A DNA stretch of 35,976 nucleotides from a bacterium (lineage in GTDB: Bacteria > Patescibacteriota > Minisyncoccia > Minisyncoccales > DAOWIS01), in NCBI GenBank assembly GCA_030640805.1, contig DAOWIS010000021.1:1-35976 (forward strand), written 5' to 3'. The notes below the pieces were generated by a model. That model was not told where the DNA came from. It did no database searches and saw only the letters and a program-made list of their open reading frames with translations. Shown piece by piece: positions 28,253-35,976 of this stretch. The position numbers and the translations under genes are program-made. Within the stretch, counting starts at the first letter, position 1; every line of letters starts with the position of its first letter.

Positions 28253-28801
28253 ATGGCTCCAAAATTAATTTTATTTCTTTGTCTAATCATTGTTTTTATC
28301 TTAGTCTACTTTTTAATACTACCTGATTATCAGGCAGTAAAAGAGATTCGGGCTAAAATTAAACAAACCAAGATTTTAATTTCTCAAGAAGGAATACTCA
28401 AGGAAAGATTTTCTAATCTTGCTAATAAATACCAAGAAAGGAAAGATGATTTCACTAAGTTAAATGAGATTATGCCTGAAGAAAGAGAGTATCTTTTACT
28501 TTTAGTTCAATTTCGGAATTTAGCTTCAGAGCAGGGAGTAATTCAGAGTGGATTAAGCATAGGAGGAATTCAGGCAGCGAGTGGCGGAGAAAAAACTAAT
28601 TTAGGGAAAGTGCCGATTAGTCTTAATATAACCGGTTCTTATTCTTCCATTAAATCTTATCTTAGAGCCTTAGAAAGTAATTTAAGATTGACCGATGTTA
28701 CTAATCTTAGTTTTTCTCCTACTCAAAGAGAAAAAGCTCCAACCGAGGGAGTTTCTATTTATTCTTTAGGAATTCAAGCCAATGTTTATAGCTTACAATA
28801 G
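28253..28801 (+). CDS. pilO: PilO-like pilus assembly membrane protein
   Basis: 182 residues. N-terminal helix LILFLCLIIVFILVYFLILP (about 4-23), then a coiled coil (EIRAKIKQTKILISQEGILK) and a periplasmic ferredoxin-like part (LNITGSYSSIKSYLRALESN). It is the expected PilO shape, pairing with PilN through the coiled coil to join the inner-membrane ring to the rest of the pilus machine. Sequence match is by pattern and position. Confidence 0.78.
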   Translation: MAPKLILFLCLIIVFILVYFLILPDYQAVKEIRAKIKQTKILISQEGILKERFSNLANKYQERKDDFTKLNEIMPEEREYLLLLVQFRNLASEQGVIQSGLSIGGIQAASGGEKTNLGKVPISLNITGSYSSIKSYLRALESNLRLTDVTNLSFSPTQREKAPTEGVSIYSLGIQANVYSLQ

Positions 28802-28934
28802 TTAAAAGTTAAAGGTCCAAAATTAAAAGTTTCAGTTCAAAGTTAAAAACCAATGGAAATATTTTTAACTTTTCATTTTTAACTTTAAACTTGACTGAGC
28901 CCAAGCGAAGCAAAGCGAGCGAGGGCGAAGGAAC
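28801..28934 (+). repeat. 7-bp inverted arrays before the pilP-like gene
   Basis: AAAAGTTAAAGGTCCAAAATT on the left and CTTTTCATTTTTAACTTTAA on the right, ending in an expanded GAGCCCAAGCGAAGCAAAGC and then GGCGAAGGAAC at the ATG 28935. The GCGAA segment is longer here than in the other copies. Confidence 0.7.
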
Positions 28935-29249
28935 ATGGTTATTTTACCTACTGAAGAAAAACCCAAAAAATTAATTTTTAGAAATTTTATTTTTATTCTA
29001 ATAACTTTAGTCATTATAGGAGGGCTGTTTTACTTTTCAACAATGGGCACTCCTTCTCTTCCTGTATCAGTTGTAGAAACCTCTATTATAAAATTAGATG
29101 ATATTGATAAGATAGAGAAAAATTTGGGGATTTTGGATAATCCAAAACTTAGTTCTCTTTATTCTTTTGGAAGATTGCCAACCCTAAAAGAAACCCTGAT
29201 TGATATTGAAAAAGGAATAGGAAGAGAAAATCCTTTTCTTCCTTACTAA
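28935..29249 (+). CDS. Small pilus-operon membrane protein, PilP-like position
   Basis: 104 residues, one N-terminal helix (FIFILITLVIIGGLFYFSTM, about 18-37) and a short outer domain ending GRENPFLPY. The (G)RxNPF tail recalls the GRRDPF-type motif of PilP/GspC proteins. Position after pilO fits. It is smaller than usual PilP and lacks a lipoprotein signal, so the name is not assigned. Confidence 0.6.
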   Translation: MVILPTEEKPKKLIFRNFIFILITLVIIGGLFYFSTMGTPSLPVSVVETSIIKLDDIDKIEKNLGILDNPKLSSLYSFGRLPTLKETLIDIEKGIGRENPFLPY

Positions 29250-29279
29250 CTTAAAATAAATAGGAAGATTGTCTTATCT

Positions 29280-31037
29280 ATGGCGAAGAAAAATTTTCTT
29301 GAATTTTTAATCAAAAAAAATTTAGTAAGAAAAGACCAACTATTGGTTTTAAAGAAAGAAAGCAAGACATCAGACAAACCAATAGAAACTTTGATTTTAG
29401 AAAAAGGAATATTATCCGAGAAAGAATTTACTAAAGCTAAAGGAGAATTTATAGGTGTTCCCTTTCGACAAATGCCAGCCGGAGAGGAAATCCCACCTAG
29501 TGTCTTAGAGGAAATTCCGGAAGAAGCAGCTCTTCACTATAAAATTATTCCTTTAAATAGAAAAAATCATATTTTAGAGATAGGAATGGTAGATCCTGAA
29601 GATTTTAAAGCGAGAGAAGCTATAAAATTTATTTGTCTCCGTCATAAATTAAAATCTGAAATTTATATTATCGCTTCTTCTAATTTTTACGAGGTGGTTA
29701 AAAAATACAGGACTCTAAGAGAAGAAGTAGGAACTGCTTTAAAAGAATTAGAAAAAGAGTTGGAAATAGAAAAAAAGGAAAAGATTCGTCCTGTCCGTCG
29801 AAGGAAGGAAATAGAAAGAGTTATAGAAGAGGCGCCTGTCTCTAAAGTGGTAGCAGTAATGTTAAGGCATGCTGTGGAAGGGAGAGCTTCCGATATTCAT
29901 ATTGAGGCATCTGGGGATAGAGTGAGAGCAAGATTTAGAGTTGATGGAATTCTTTATGCTAGTATTTTTCTTCCTTTGAAAATATTACCGGCTATAGTTT
30001 CAAGAATAAAGATTCTTTCTAATTTACGGATTGATGAAACAAGAGTTCCTCAAGATGGAAGATTCCATACTGAAATAATAGGCAAAGGCATTGATTTTAG
30101 AGTTTCTACTTTTCCTACTGCCCAAGGAGAGAAAGTAGCGATAAGAATTTTAGATCCTACGGCTGGAGTTAAAACTCTTTCTCGGTTGGGACTTAGTGGA
30201 AAAAGTTTAGAGATTATAGAAAAGGGGATAGAAAAGCCATTTGGATTGATATTTTTGAGCGGACCTACCGGATCAGGCAAAACAACCACTCTTTATGCTA
30301 TAATGAATATACTTAATAAGGAGCAGGTTAACATTGTTACCTTGGAGGATCCGGTGGAATATTATTTAGATGGCGTTAATCAATCTCAAATTCGTCCAGA
30401 AATTGGTTATTCTTTTGCTTCCGGACTTAGACAGGTAGTAAGACAAGACCCTGATGTTATTATGGTGGGAGAGGTTAGAGATGAGGAGACAGCATCTCTG
30501 GTTACGCACGCTGCTCTAACCGGTCATATCGTTCTTTCTACTCTTCATACAAACGATGCAGTGGGAGTGATTCCTCGCTTAATTGACTTAGGAATTCAGC
30601 CATTTTTAATTCCGGCTTCTTTAAATTTAGCTGTGGCTCAGAGATTAGTAAGAAAATTATGCCCAGAGTGCAAAGAAAAAATAAGACCTCATCCTAAAGT
30701 AGAGAGGATTATTCGGGAAGAGATTTCTAAGTTACCTGAGGAAGTTAAAAAAGAGATAAAAATTTCTGCTCCCATTTATATTTATAAAGCCAGGGGATGT
30801 AAGAATTGTTTAAATAAAGGAACCAAAGGAAGAATAGCTATTTTTGAGGCATTGTCTATGACTTCCCAACTGGAAAAAATAATTTTAGAGGAGCCGAGTG
30901 AAACTAAAATTAAAGAAGAAGCCAAAAGGCAAGGAATGATTACTATGAAGCAAGACGGGATTTTAAAAGTTTTAGAAGGAATTGTCTCGATGGAGGATGT
31001 TTTGAAAGTGGTAGAGGTAACCGAGGAACAATTTTAA
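29280..31037 (+). CDS. pilB: Type IV pilus extension ATPase PilB (GspE family)
   Basis: 585 residues. N-terminal GspE-N domain (about 1-150), then the ATPase: GPTGSGKTTT near 328 (Walker A), LEDPVEY (Asp box) near 358, DPDVIMVGEVRDEET (Walker B) near 392 and STLHTNDA (His box). The zinc tetracysteine module is CPEC ... CKNC near 460-515. It is a cytoplasmic hexameric motor that drives pilin polymerisation. Full length for PilB. Confidence 0.95.
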   Translation: MAKKNFLEFLIKKNLVRKDQLLVLKKESKTSDKPIETLILEKGILSEKEFTKAKGEFIGVPFRQMPAGEEIPPSVLEEIPEEAALHYKIIPLNRKNHILEIGMVDPEDFKAREAIKFICLRHKLKSEIYIIASSNFYEVVKKYRTLREEVGTALKELEKELEIEKKEKIRPVRRRKEIERVIEEAPVSKVVAVMLRHAVEGRASDIHIEASGDRVRARFRVDGILYASIFLPLKILPAIVSRIKILSNLRIDETRVPQDGRFHTEIIGKGIDFRVSTFPTAQGEKVAIRILDPTAGVKTLSRLGLSGKSLEIIEKGIEKPFGLIFLSGPTGSGKTTTLYAIMNILNKEQVNIVTLEDPVEYYLDGVNQSQIRPEIGYSFASGLRQVVRQDPDVIMVGEVRDEETASLVTHAALTGHIVLSTLHTNDAVGVIPRLIDLGIQPFLIPASLNLAVAQRLVRKLCPECKEKIRPHPKVERIIREEISKLPEEVKKEIKISAPIYIYKARGCKNCLNKGTKGRIAIFEALSMTSQLEKIILEEPSETKIKEEAKRQGMITMKQDGILKVLEGIVSMEDVLKVVEVTEEQF

Positions 31038-31265
31038 AGAGTTTTGTCTGCGAAGACAAGCCCTGAAGCAAAGCGAAGGGCGAAGTCTGAACGGATACAA
31101 AACCTTTACCCCGCACTTATTTTGCCATTTTTAAATTTAATATAGTTGAAATAATCATCGAGATAAGTTAGCTCTCGCGGTGCAGTGGCTGAATAAGCCC
31201 GACCGAAGGGAGTGCACCGCCTCAATATTATTTTGCAAAATAAGGGCTGGGGTGGATTATACTCT
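31038..31265 (+). other. Non-coding gap between pilB and the response regulator
   Basis: Contains GAAGCAAAGCGAAGGGCGAAG near the start, a wide inverted repeat GCGGTGCA (31177-31184) / TGCACCGC (31213-31220) and a perfect 16-bp palindrome TTATTTTGCAAAATAA (31228-31243) just before the next gene. The last could bind a regulator or form a hairpin. No gene is visible. Confidence 0.55.
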
Positions 31266-31637
31266 ATGGCCTACATTCTTTTAATTGAAGACGATCCATT
31301 TGTGGCTGACATTTATGTGACTAAATTTACCGAGGTCGGACTTACTATAGATTTAGCCCGGGATGGCAAAGAAGGTCTTGAAAAAATTAAAGAGAAAAAG
31401 CCAGATCTTGTTCTTTTAGACATCTTATTGCCCAAGTTAGGGGGACTCGAATTGTTAAAAATAATGAAAAAAGATCTAAAATTTAAAAATATTCCAGTAA
31501 TTTTATTAAGTAATTTAGGGCAAAAAGAAGATGTAAAAAAGGGACTGGAACTGGGAGCAAGTGATTATATTATAAAAGCTAATTTTACCCCTACTGAAAT
31601 GGTAAATAGGGTAAAAGATTTACTAAAAGCAGAATAA
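31266..31637 (+). CDS. Single-domain response regulator (CheY-like)
   Basis: 123 residues from the ATG at 31266 (MAYILLIEDDPFVADIYVTK); the longer frame start at 31212 lacks homology. The receiver has the acidic pair E9/D10/D11, the phosphorylated aspartate in LVLLDILLP near 54, an SN in place of the usual T/S-A at VILLSNLG and the lysine in DYIIKAN near 104. No output domain is present, so it acts through protein contact. Between pilB and pilT it may control the pilus motors. No histidine kinase is seen in this window. Confidence 0.9.
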   Translation: MAYILLIEDDPFVADIYVTKFTEVGLTIDLARDGKEGLEKIKEKKPDLVLLDILLPKLGGLELLKIMKKDLKFKNIPVILLSNLGQKEDVKKGLELGASDYIIKANFTPTEMVNRVKDLLKAE

Positions 31638-31759
31638 CGCAGATAACAAGCAGAGAGACGCAGAAATTCAGCGTTTATCTGCGTTGATATTAGCGTGAAG
31701 GGAGCGAAGCCCTGAACCATACGGTTCAAGGCGAAGCGACCGATCTGCTTCTACAAATT
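31638..31759 (+). repeat. Repeat-rich gap before pilT
   Basis: AACGCAGATAA and TTTATCTGCGTT form an inverted pair, followed by GAAGGGAGCGAAGCCCTGAA and GGTTCAAGGCGAAGCGACC. No gene and no clear promoter. Confidence 0.55.
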
Positions 31760-32827
31760 ATGGTTGATTATCAAAAAAAATTAGAAGAGCTTTTGACTGA
31801 TTGTATAAACAAGAATTCTTCCGACCTTCATATTTCGGTTGGAAGATATCCAACTCTAAGGATTGACGGAGGATTAGTGCCTTTGTCCGAACAGAAAATA
31901 CTAACACCCGGAGATAGCGAAGGATTGGCTTTTACTCTGATGTCAGAAGAAGAAAGACAAAGATTTCTAAAAGAAAAGGAAATTGATTTTTCTTATAACC
32001 TAAAAGGAAAAGCTAGGTTTCGAATTAATGTTTATCTTCAAAGTGGATTTATTAGTATTGCCTTTAGACATATTCCTTCAGTCATTAAAACGGTGGAAGA
32101 ATTAAACCTTCCATCTATTTTACATCGCTTTGTTAAGCCTACCCAAGGATTTGTATTAGTAGTAGGACCATCGGGTCATGGAAAATCCACAACACTGGCT
32201 GCCTTAATTGATGAGGTAAATCATTCTCGAACTGAACACATTATTACCATCGAAGACCCTATTGAATATGTATTTTTACAGGATCGTTCTATTATAGATC
32301 AAAGAGAGGTTTTTCAGGATACTCGAAGTTTTGCTAGTGCCCTGCGCGTTTCCTTTCGTCAAGATCCTAATATATTAATGGTGGGAGAAATGAGGGATTT
32401 GGAGACAATGGCTACTGCTCTCACTGCTGCCGAAACAGGCCATCTGGTCTTTTCTACCCTTCATACTAATAATGCTGCCCAGACCATTGATAGGATTATT
32501 GATAGTTTTCCTGCCAACCAACAAGACCAGGTGAGGGTTCAACTTGCGGGTAATCTACTGGGAGTAATTTCCCAACGGCTTATTCCCCAGATTGAAAAAG
32601 GGCGAGTTCCGGCCTGTGAGGTAATGATTGCTAATGCTGCCGTGAGTAATATAATTAGAGAAAGGAGAACCCATGAGTTAGATTTAGTAATTTCTACCAG
32701 TGCTGAAGAAGGAATGATCTCTCTTAATAGGTCTTTGGTGAATTTAGTACAAAGTAGCGAAATAACACTGGAAGATGCCAAGAGGTATTCCTTGAATCCG
32801 GTAGAGTTGTTAGCAATGATAGACTAA
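31760..32827 (+). CDS. pilT: Type IV pilus retraction ATPase PilT
   Basis: 355 residues. N-terminal PAS-like domain with NSSDLHISVGRYPTLRIDG (18-36), then VVGPSGHGKSTT near 135 (Walker A), IEDPIEY near 170, QDPNILMVGEMRDLET near 201 (Walker B) and STLHTNNA near 230. The GE(M/L)RD and AETGHLV signature is that of PilT rather than PilB. It depolymerises pili and powers twitching and DNA pull-in. Length is standard. Confidence 0.95.
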   Translation: MVDYQKKLEELLTDCINKNSSDLHISVGRYPTLRIDGGLVPLSEQKILTPGDSEGLAFTLMSEEERQRFLKEKEIDFSYNLKGKARFRINVYLQSGFISIAFRHIPSVIKTVEELNLPSILHRFVKPTQGFVLVVGPSGHGKSTTLAALIDEVNHSRTEHIITIEDPIEYVFLQDRSIIDQREVFQDTRSFASALRVSFRQDPNILMVGEMRDLETMATALTAAETGHLVFSTLHTNNAAQTIDRIIDSFPANQQDQVRVQLAGNLLGVISQRLIPQIEKGRVPACEVMIANAAVSNIIRERRTHELDLVISTSAEEGMISLNRSLVNLVQSSEITLEDAKRYSLNPVELLAMID

Positions 32828-33089
32828 AATCAAAATGCAAAAATCAAAATGCAAAATGATAAGTTAAAAGTCAAAGAGAAATTTCTATTAAACCTGAAAT
32901 CCTAAACCCGAAGCCCGAAAAAATATCCAATATCCAATACCCAACCAGTTTTAAATAATTTTAGTCATTGGGATTTAGGATTTTGTTCGGATTTCGGATT
33001 TGGTCATTAGGATTTATATCAATTCTCTTTACATTTTGAATTACATTTTGACTTTTGAGATTTGATTTTTGAATTTGAGCAAAGCGAAT
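32828..33089. repeat. Inverted 7-bp arrays between pilT and pilC
   Basis: Left CTGAAATCCTAAACCCGAAG, middle ATATCCAATATCCAAT, right GGGATTTAGGATTTTGTTCGG then ATTTCGGATTTGG. It ends in TTTGAGCAAAGCGAAT at the pilC ATG. It resembles 1335-1475. No gene in the 262 bases. Confidence 0.75.
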
Positions 33090-34292
33090 ATGCGTTTTAA
33101 TTACAAATCTAGAACTTCAGAAGGAGAGATTCAGGCAGGAACAGTAGAAGCCAGTACTCACCAGGCAGCCTTAGATATTCTCCGGCGCCGTCATTTAGTA
33201 GTTACTAGTTTGGAAAGTGCTAAACGTCCTTTTTATGCTAAAAAAATTAAATTTTTTGAAAGGATTACAACTAAAGATATAGTGATATTTTCTCGTCAAT
33301 TAGCAGTACTTTTTAATTCAGAAATTCCTTTAGTAGAGGCCCTTAGAACTTTAGCCGAGCAAACCAAAAATAGAGCTTTTGAGATTAAAATTTTTGGAAT
33401 AGCAGAAGATGTAGACGGAGGAATGCTTTTTTCAAATTCTCTTGCTCGTTATCCGAAGATATTTAATAAATTTTATATAAATATGATAAAATCAGGGGAG
33501 GTAGCGGGAAATTTAAGTGAGGTTTTAGAGTATTTAGCCGACCACACAGAGCGAGAATTTAATCTTAATGCTAAAATTAAAGGAGCGATGATTTATCCAT
33601 CTTTTATTATTGGAATGTTGATATTAGTAGGGATAATAATGCTTCTTTTTGTTGTTCCTAATTTAGTGGAAATTTTTGAGGAATCTGGGGTTAAACTTCC
33701 TTGGACAACTAAGACCTTAATTTTTACAAGTGATTTTGTTTGTTCCTGGTGGTGGCTTTTGTTATTGGTAATTGGAGGACTTATAGGAGGAATTATATGG
33801 TATAAAAAAACACCAGAAGGTAAAGATATTTGGGACAGAATTGTTTTAGAATTGCCTATTCTGGGCAACATTGCCCAGAAGATGTATTTATCTCGATTTT
33901 CCGAAAATTTAGCTACTTTAATTAAAGCCGGGATTCCTATTACTCAAGCTTTAGAAATTACGGCAGGTATTATAGGGAATAATATTTATCAGAAAATCGT
34001 TTTAAAAGCCCGAGTAGCAGTAAGAAGAGGGGAGACCATAAGTTCGGTTTTAGCTAAGGAAATTGATATTCCTCCGGTAGTTACTCAAATGACTGCAGTG
34101 GGAGAAAAGAGCGGAAAATTAGATAGTATTTTATTAAATTTAGCTAAGTTTTATCAGGAAGAAGTAGATAGAATAGTGAATAATTTAGTAGATATAATCC
34201 AGCCAGTTTTAATTGTAATATTGGGAATATTTGTAGGACTATTTGTAGCTTCTATTCTTTTGCCAATTTACAATTTAGCTGGTACAATGTAA
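33090..34292 (+). CDS. pilC: Type IV pilus inner-membrane platform protein PilC
   Basis: 400 residues from the ATG at 33090 (MRFNYKSRTSEGEIQAGTVE). The TTG at 33069 would only translate the repeat. Two T2SF domains: first about 65-190 with FSRQLAVLFNSEIPLVEAL, second about 265-390 with FSENLATLIKAGIPITQALE. Membrane helices are near 165-195, 215-240 and 370-395. PilC sits at the base of the pilus and couples PilB/PilT to pilin. Length fits. Confidence 0.94.
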   Translation: MRFNYKSRTSEGEIQAGTVEASTHQAALDILRRRHLVVTSLESAKRPFYAKKIKFFERITTKDIVIFSRQLAVLFNSEIPLVEALRTLAEQTKNRAFEIKIFGIAEDVDGGMLFSNSLARYPKIFNKFYINMIKSGEVAGNLSEVLEYLADHTEREFNLNAKIKGAMIYPSFIIGMLILVGIIMLLFVVPNLVEIFEESGVKLPWTTKTLIFTSDFVCSWWWLLLLVIGGLIGGIIWYKKTPEGKDIWDRIVLELPILGNIAQKMYLSRFSENLATLIKAGIPITQALEITAGIIGNNIYQKIVLKARVAVRRGETISSVLAKEIDIPPVVTQMTAVGEKSGKLDSILLNLAKFYQEEVDRIVNNLVDIIQPVLIVILGIFVGLFVASILLPIYNLAGTM

Positions 34293-34437
34293 AGGAGTTC
34301 CCTACGAATTACGAATTTTTTCGAATTACGAATATTTGTATATAACGCATTAGTAATTTATAGCCTTAAGATAAAATTAGCCGAGAAAATAACAAAGGTC
34401 GATAATAATCGAAAATAAAAAAAACTAAAAATTAAAT
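34293..34437 (+). other. Gap between pilC and the first prepilin
   Basis: Contains CGAATTACGAATTTTTTCGA with two CGAATTA units, then AT-rich sequence. No gene, no strong promoter and no clear ribosome-binding site before the ATG at 34438. Confidence 0.5.
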
Positions 34438-34884
34438 ATGAAAAAACGCGGATTCACTTTAATCGAACTTTTGGTGGTAATTGCCATTATTGGAATTTTA
34501 GCCGGAATTATTATTGCTTCAACCGGAACTGCTCGGAGGCAGGCTCGCGATTCCAAGAGAATAGCTGATGTTAATCAGATTTTAACTGCTTTAGCTTTAT
34601 TTTATATGGATACAGATGGTTGGCCTGCCAATCTCACTCCCGGCGCTTCAGCATTGGAACCTGATTATATGCCGAGAGTCCCCCTGGATCCTGATGGTGT
34701 GGATTATGTTTTGATGACAGTTGTTAATAGTGCCTGTGTTCAGACTCAAGATTGGGATGCTGCTGGTTCTGGTCCGGCTAATACAGGTGAAGAAGGTGAT
34801 ATTGATCCTGCTGCTTTGGAAACTATTGCTGGTTGTGATGATACTTGTGATGTTGATAATTACTGTATGGCAGTCACTCCGTAA
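34438..34884 (+). CDS. Type IV prepilin (major-pilin-like, first copy)
   Basis: 148 residues. MKKRG followed by FTLIELLVVIAIIGILAGII is the class III prepilin leader: PilD would cut after G5, with E5 of the mature protein present. Then RRQARDSKRIADVNQILTAL helix and a small beta domain with Cys pairs near the C-terminus (CVQT, CDDTCDVDNYC), likely a disulfide-bonded D-region. Pilins with RDxxR after the helix are common in CPR. It may be the major pilin. Confidence 0.92.
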   Translation: MKKRGFTLIELLVVIAIIGILAGIIIASTGTARRQARDSKRIADVNQILTALALFYMDTDGWPANLTPGASALEPDYMPRVPLDPDGVDYVLMTVVNSACVQTQDWDAAGSGPANTGEEGDIDPAALETIAGCDDTCDVDNYCMAVTP

Positions 34885-34965
34885 ATTATTCTTTGCAGTG
34901 CAACCTTTATTGCTTTGTTTTAGGGAAAAGAGATTATAGGTTGGTATCTGGGAATGATATAAATG

Positions 34966-35081
34966 TCAAATTCCCAATGACAAATGTCAAATGAATTATT
35001 AAATGACTAAATGACAAATTAAATTTTAATATTTAGATATTTGTCATTCATTTGTCATTTGGATTTAGTCATTAGTCATTG
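34966..35081. repeat. Inverted 7-bp arrays between the two prepilin genes
   Basis: CCAATGACAAATGTCAAATG on the left, and CATTTGTCATTTGGATTTAG plus TCATTAGTCATTG on the right. The arms are close complements with 7-bp units, forming a long hairpin just before the second prepilin. Confidence 0.8.
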
Positions 35082-35085
35082 TTTT

Positions 35086-35547
35086 ATGAAAGGTTTTACT
35101 CTAATTGAGCTTATAGTGGTAATTGCTATTATTGGAATTTTAGCTGGGATTATTGTTGTGGCTACCGGAGGTGCTCGGACATCAGCCAGAGATGCCCGAA
35201 GAGTAGTTGATCTTCAGGAAGTTCAAATAGCTTTAGAGATGTATTATAATGTTTATCGTTCTTATCCTGATGATAGTGGTAGTCCTGCCGATTCCTACGA
35301 TAATTTAAAGGATTATTTAGTTCCTAATTATCTTAGTGTTCTTTCTAAGGATCCAAAGGATGAGGACCCTTATAAATATGGCTATTGCGCTAGCGGTACG
35401 GCTGCCTATGTTCTCTGGGCAGGTCTTGAGCAATATGAGGATTCTTTAGATAATGATTACGATACTGATCTTGAAAATTGCAGTTGTGCTATTGAAACTG
35501 AAGGCGGAGGAGCACCTCCCTATGAGTATTGTGTAAAAAATCCTTAA
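35086..35547 (+). CDS. Type IV prepilin (second copy)
   Basis: 153 residues from the ATG at 35086 (MKGFTLIELIVVIAIIGILA); an upstream in-frame start at 35041 would only translate the repeat. Cleavage is expected after the G3 of MKG. The helix tail SARDARRVVDLQEVQIALEM and NVYRSYPDD are similar to the first pilin, and the C-terminal part has CSCAIET and EYCV, again with cysteines. Probably a paralogue of the first pilin (minor pilin or alternate major). Confidence 0.92.
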   Translation: MKGFTLIELIVVIAIIGILAGIIVVATGGARTSARDARRVVDLQEVQIALEMYYNVYRSYPDDSGSPADSYDNLKDYLVPNYLSVLSKDPKDEDPYKYGYCASGTAAYVLWAGLEQYEDSLDNDYDTDLENCSCAIETEGGGAPPYEYCVKNP

Positions 35548-35557
35548 AGATTTGCTG

Positions 35558-35976
35558 ATGATAGGTATTTCGATTCTTTTTGTTTTTCTTTTTGGGATAA
35601 GCATTGGTAGTTTTTTGAATGTGGTGATAGATAGAACCCCGGCTGGGAAAACCCTCCGGGGTTATTCTTATTGTCCTTTTTGCCGAACCACTTTGAAATG
35701 GTATGATTTAATTCCTATTTTAAGTTTTTTAATACTGCGAGGAAAATGCCGTTATTGTAAAAAACCAATAAGTATTCAGTATCCATTAGTAGAGCTTGCT
35801 ACTGGAATTCTATTTGTTTTGAGTATTAAGTATCAAGTATTAAGTATCAATTTTCAAAATTTACTTGTTGCTTGTTTCTTGTTGCTTGTCGCTTGTTTCC
35901 TAATTGTCATTTTTGTTATTGATCTTAAGCATTTTATTATTCCTGACAAAATAATTTATCCAGCTATTGGGATTGC
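35558..35976 (+). CDS. pilD: Prepilin peptidase PilD, N-terminal part (cut by window edge)
   Basis: Open to the end of the window, so 3' partial. MIGISILFVFLFGISIGSFL leads to NVVIDR, the cysteine pairs CPFC and CRYC (zinc-type) with WYDLIPIL between, then membrane segments and IDLKHFIIPDK, whose aspartate lies at the first catalytic position (D...IPD of A24 peptidases). It cleaves and N-methylates the prepilins just upstream. A 7-bp array (35823-35898) encodes part of the membrane region. Confidence 0.9.
   Translation, partial: MIGISILFVFLFGISIGSFLNVVIDRTPAGKTLRGYSYCPFCRTTLKWYDLIPILSFLILRGKCRYCKKPISIQYPLVELATGILFVLSIKYQVLSINFQNLLVACFLLLVACFLIVIFVIDLKHFIIPDKIIYPAIGI
35823..35898. repeat. 7-bp arrays inside pilD
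   Basis: GTATTAAGTATCAA twice (35823-35850), then CTTGTTG, CTTGTTT, CTTGTTG, CTTGTCG, CTTGTTT (35864-35898). Both arrays are in frame; the second encodes LLVACFLLLVACFL within a membrane helix. Confidence 0.85.

Overview
The window is an AT-rich bacterial segment (roughly one third G+C by eye) with standard-code genes; TGA is used as a stop. It most resembles a Patescibacteria/CPR genome, probably a Parcubacteria-like lineage. The grounds are small compact proteins, a ComEC split into two genes, a type IV pilus locus with a CPR-like order, NrdD/NrdG as the ribonucleotide reductase, an adenylate-kinase-like protein with extra N- and C-terminal parts, and many short palindromic repeats. The taxonomic call is inference from gene content, not a search result.

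Layout. 1-9.0 kb is mostly housekeeping: the end of a beta-propeller protein, rpsU, ftsA convergent with ftsZ over a bidirectional terminator, nrdD-nrdG, and a TsaC/Sua5 gene. 7.7-9.75 kb (minus strand) is an ECF sigma factor followed by a single-pass membrane protein, probably its anti-sigma factor. Each gene has its own copy of the same promoter motif (TGCAAC-N16-CGTT), which implies autoregulation. 9.8-13.4 kb holds the comEC channel gene, a separate ComEC-type metallo-beta-lactamase gene and the kinase. 13.5-19.4 kb holds a promoter-RNA-terminator unit with a 6S-like shape, tRNA-Pro(GGG), rpmB, an M50 protease, a membrane GT2 glycosyltransferase, recG, tRNA-Arg(GCG) and a small membrane protein.

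19.5-25.4 kb is accessory. It contains a LAGLIDADG-type protein, tRNA-Ser(GCU), a GIY-YIG nuclease cassette, a small protein, an unrecognised two-gene module, a relatively GC-rich HExxH protein flanked by two copies of an RNA-like element, tRNA-Ser(UGA), and a tRNA 3'-end fragment carrying a second, internally deleted copy of the GIY-YIG cassette. 25.5 kb to the end is comF and then pilM-pilN-pilO-(pilP-like)-pilB-response regulator-pilT-pilC-two prepilins-pilD (cut by the window edge). With comEC and comF this is a coherent DNA-uptake and pilus set.

The most striking content is repetitive. (1) The GIY-YIG gene lies in a cassette with about 23-bp terminal inverted repeats, inserted at a tRNA 3' end with duplication of the T-stem/acceptor sequence. 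The second copy at 25.3 kb is a miniature form with an in-frame internal deletion and a perfect 16-bp direct repeat. Together they look like a tRNA-end-targeting mobile element with a non-autonomous derivative. (2) Most longer intergenic gaps carry arrays of 7-bp units, often as inverted pairs, and several end in a conserved GCGAAG-type segment that abuts the next start codon. The same 7-bp arrays occur in frame inside recG and pilD. (3) Other small palindromes sit inside recG, comEC, the anti-sigma gene and the GT2 gene, and one is seen as a filled versus empty site between two copies of an RNA-like element.
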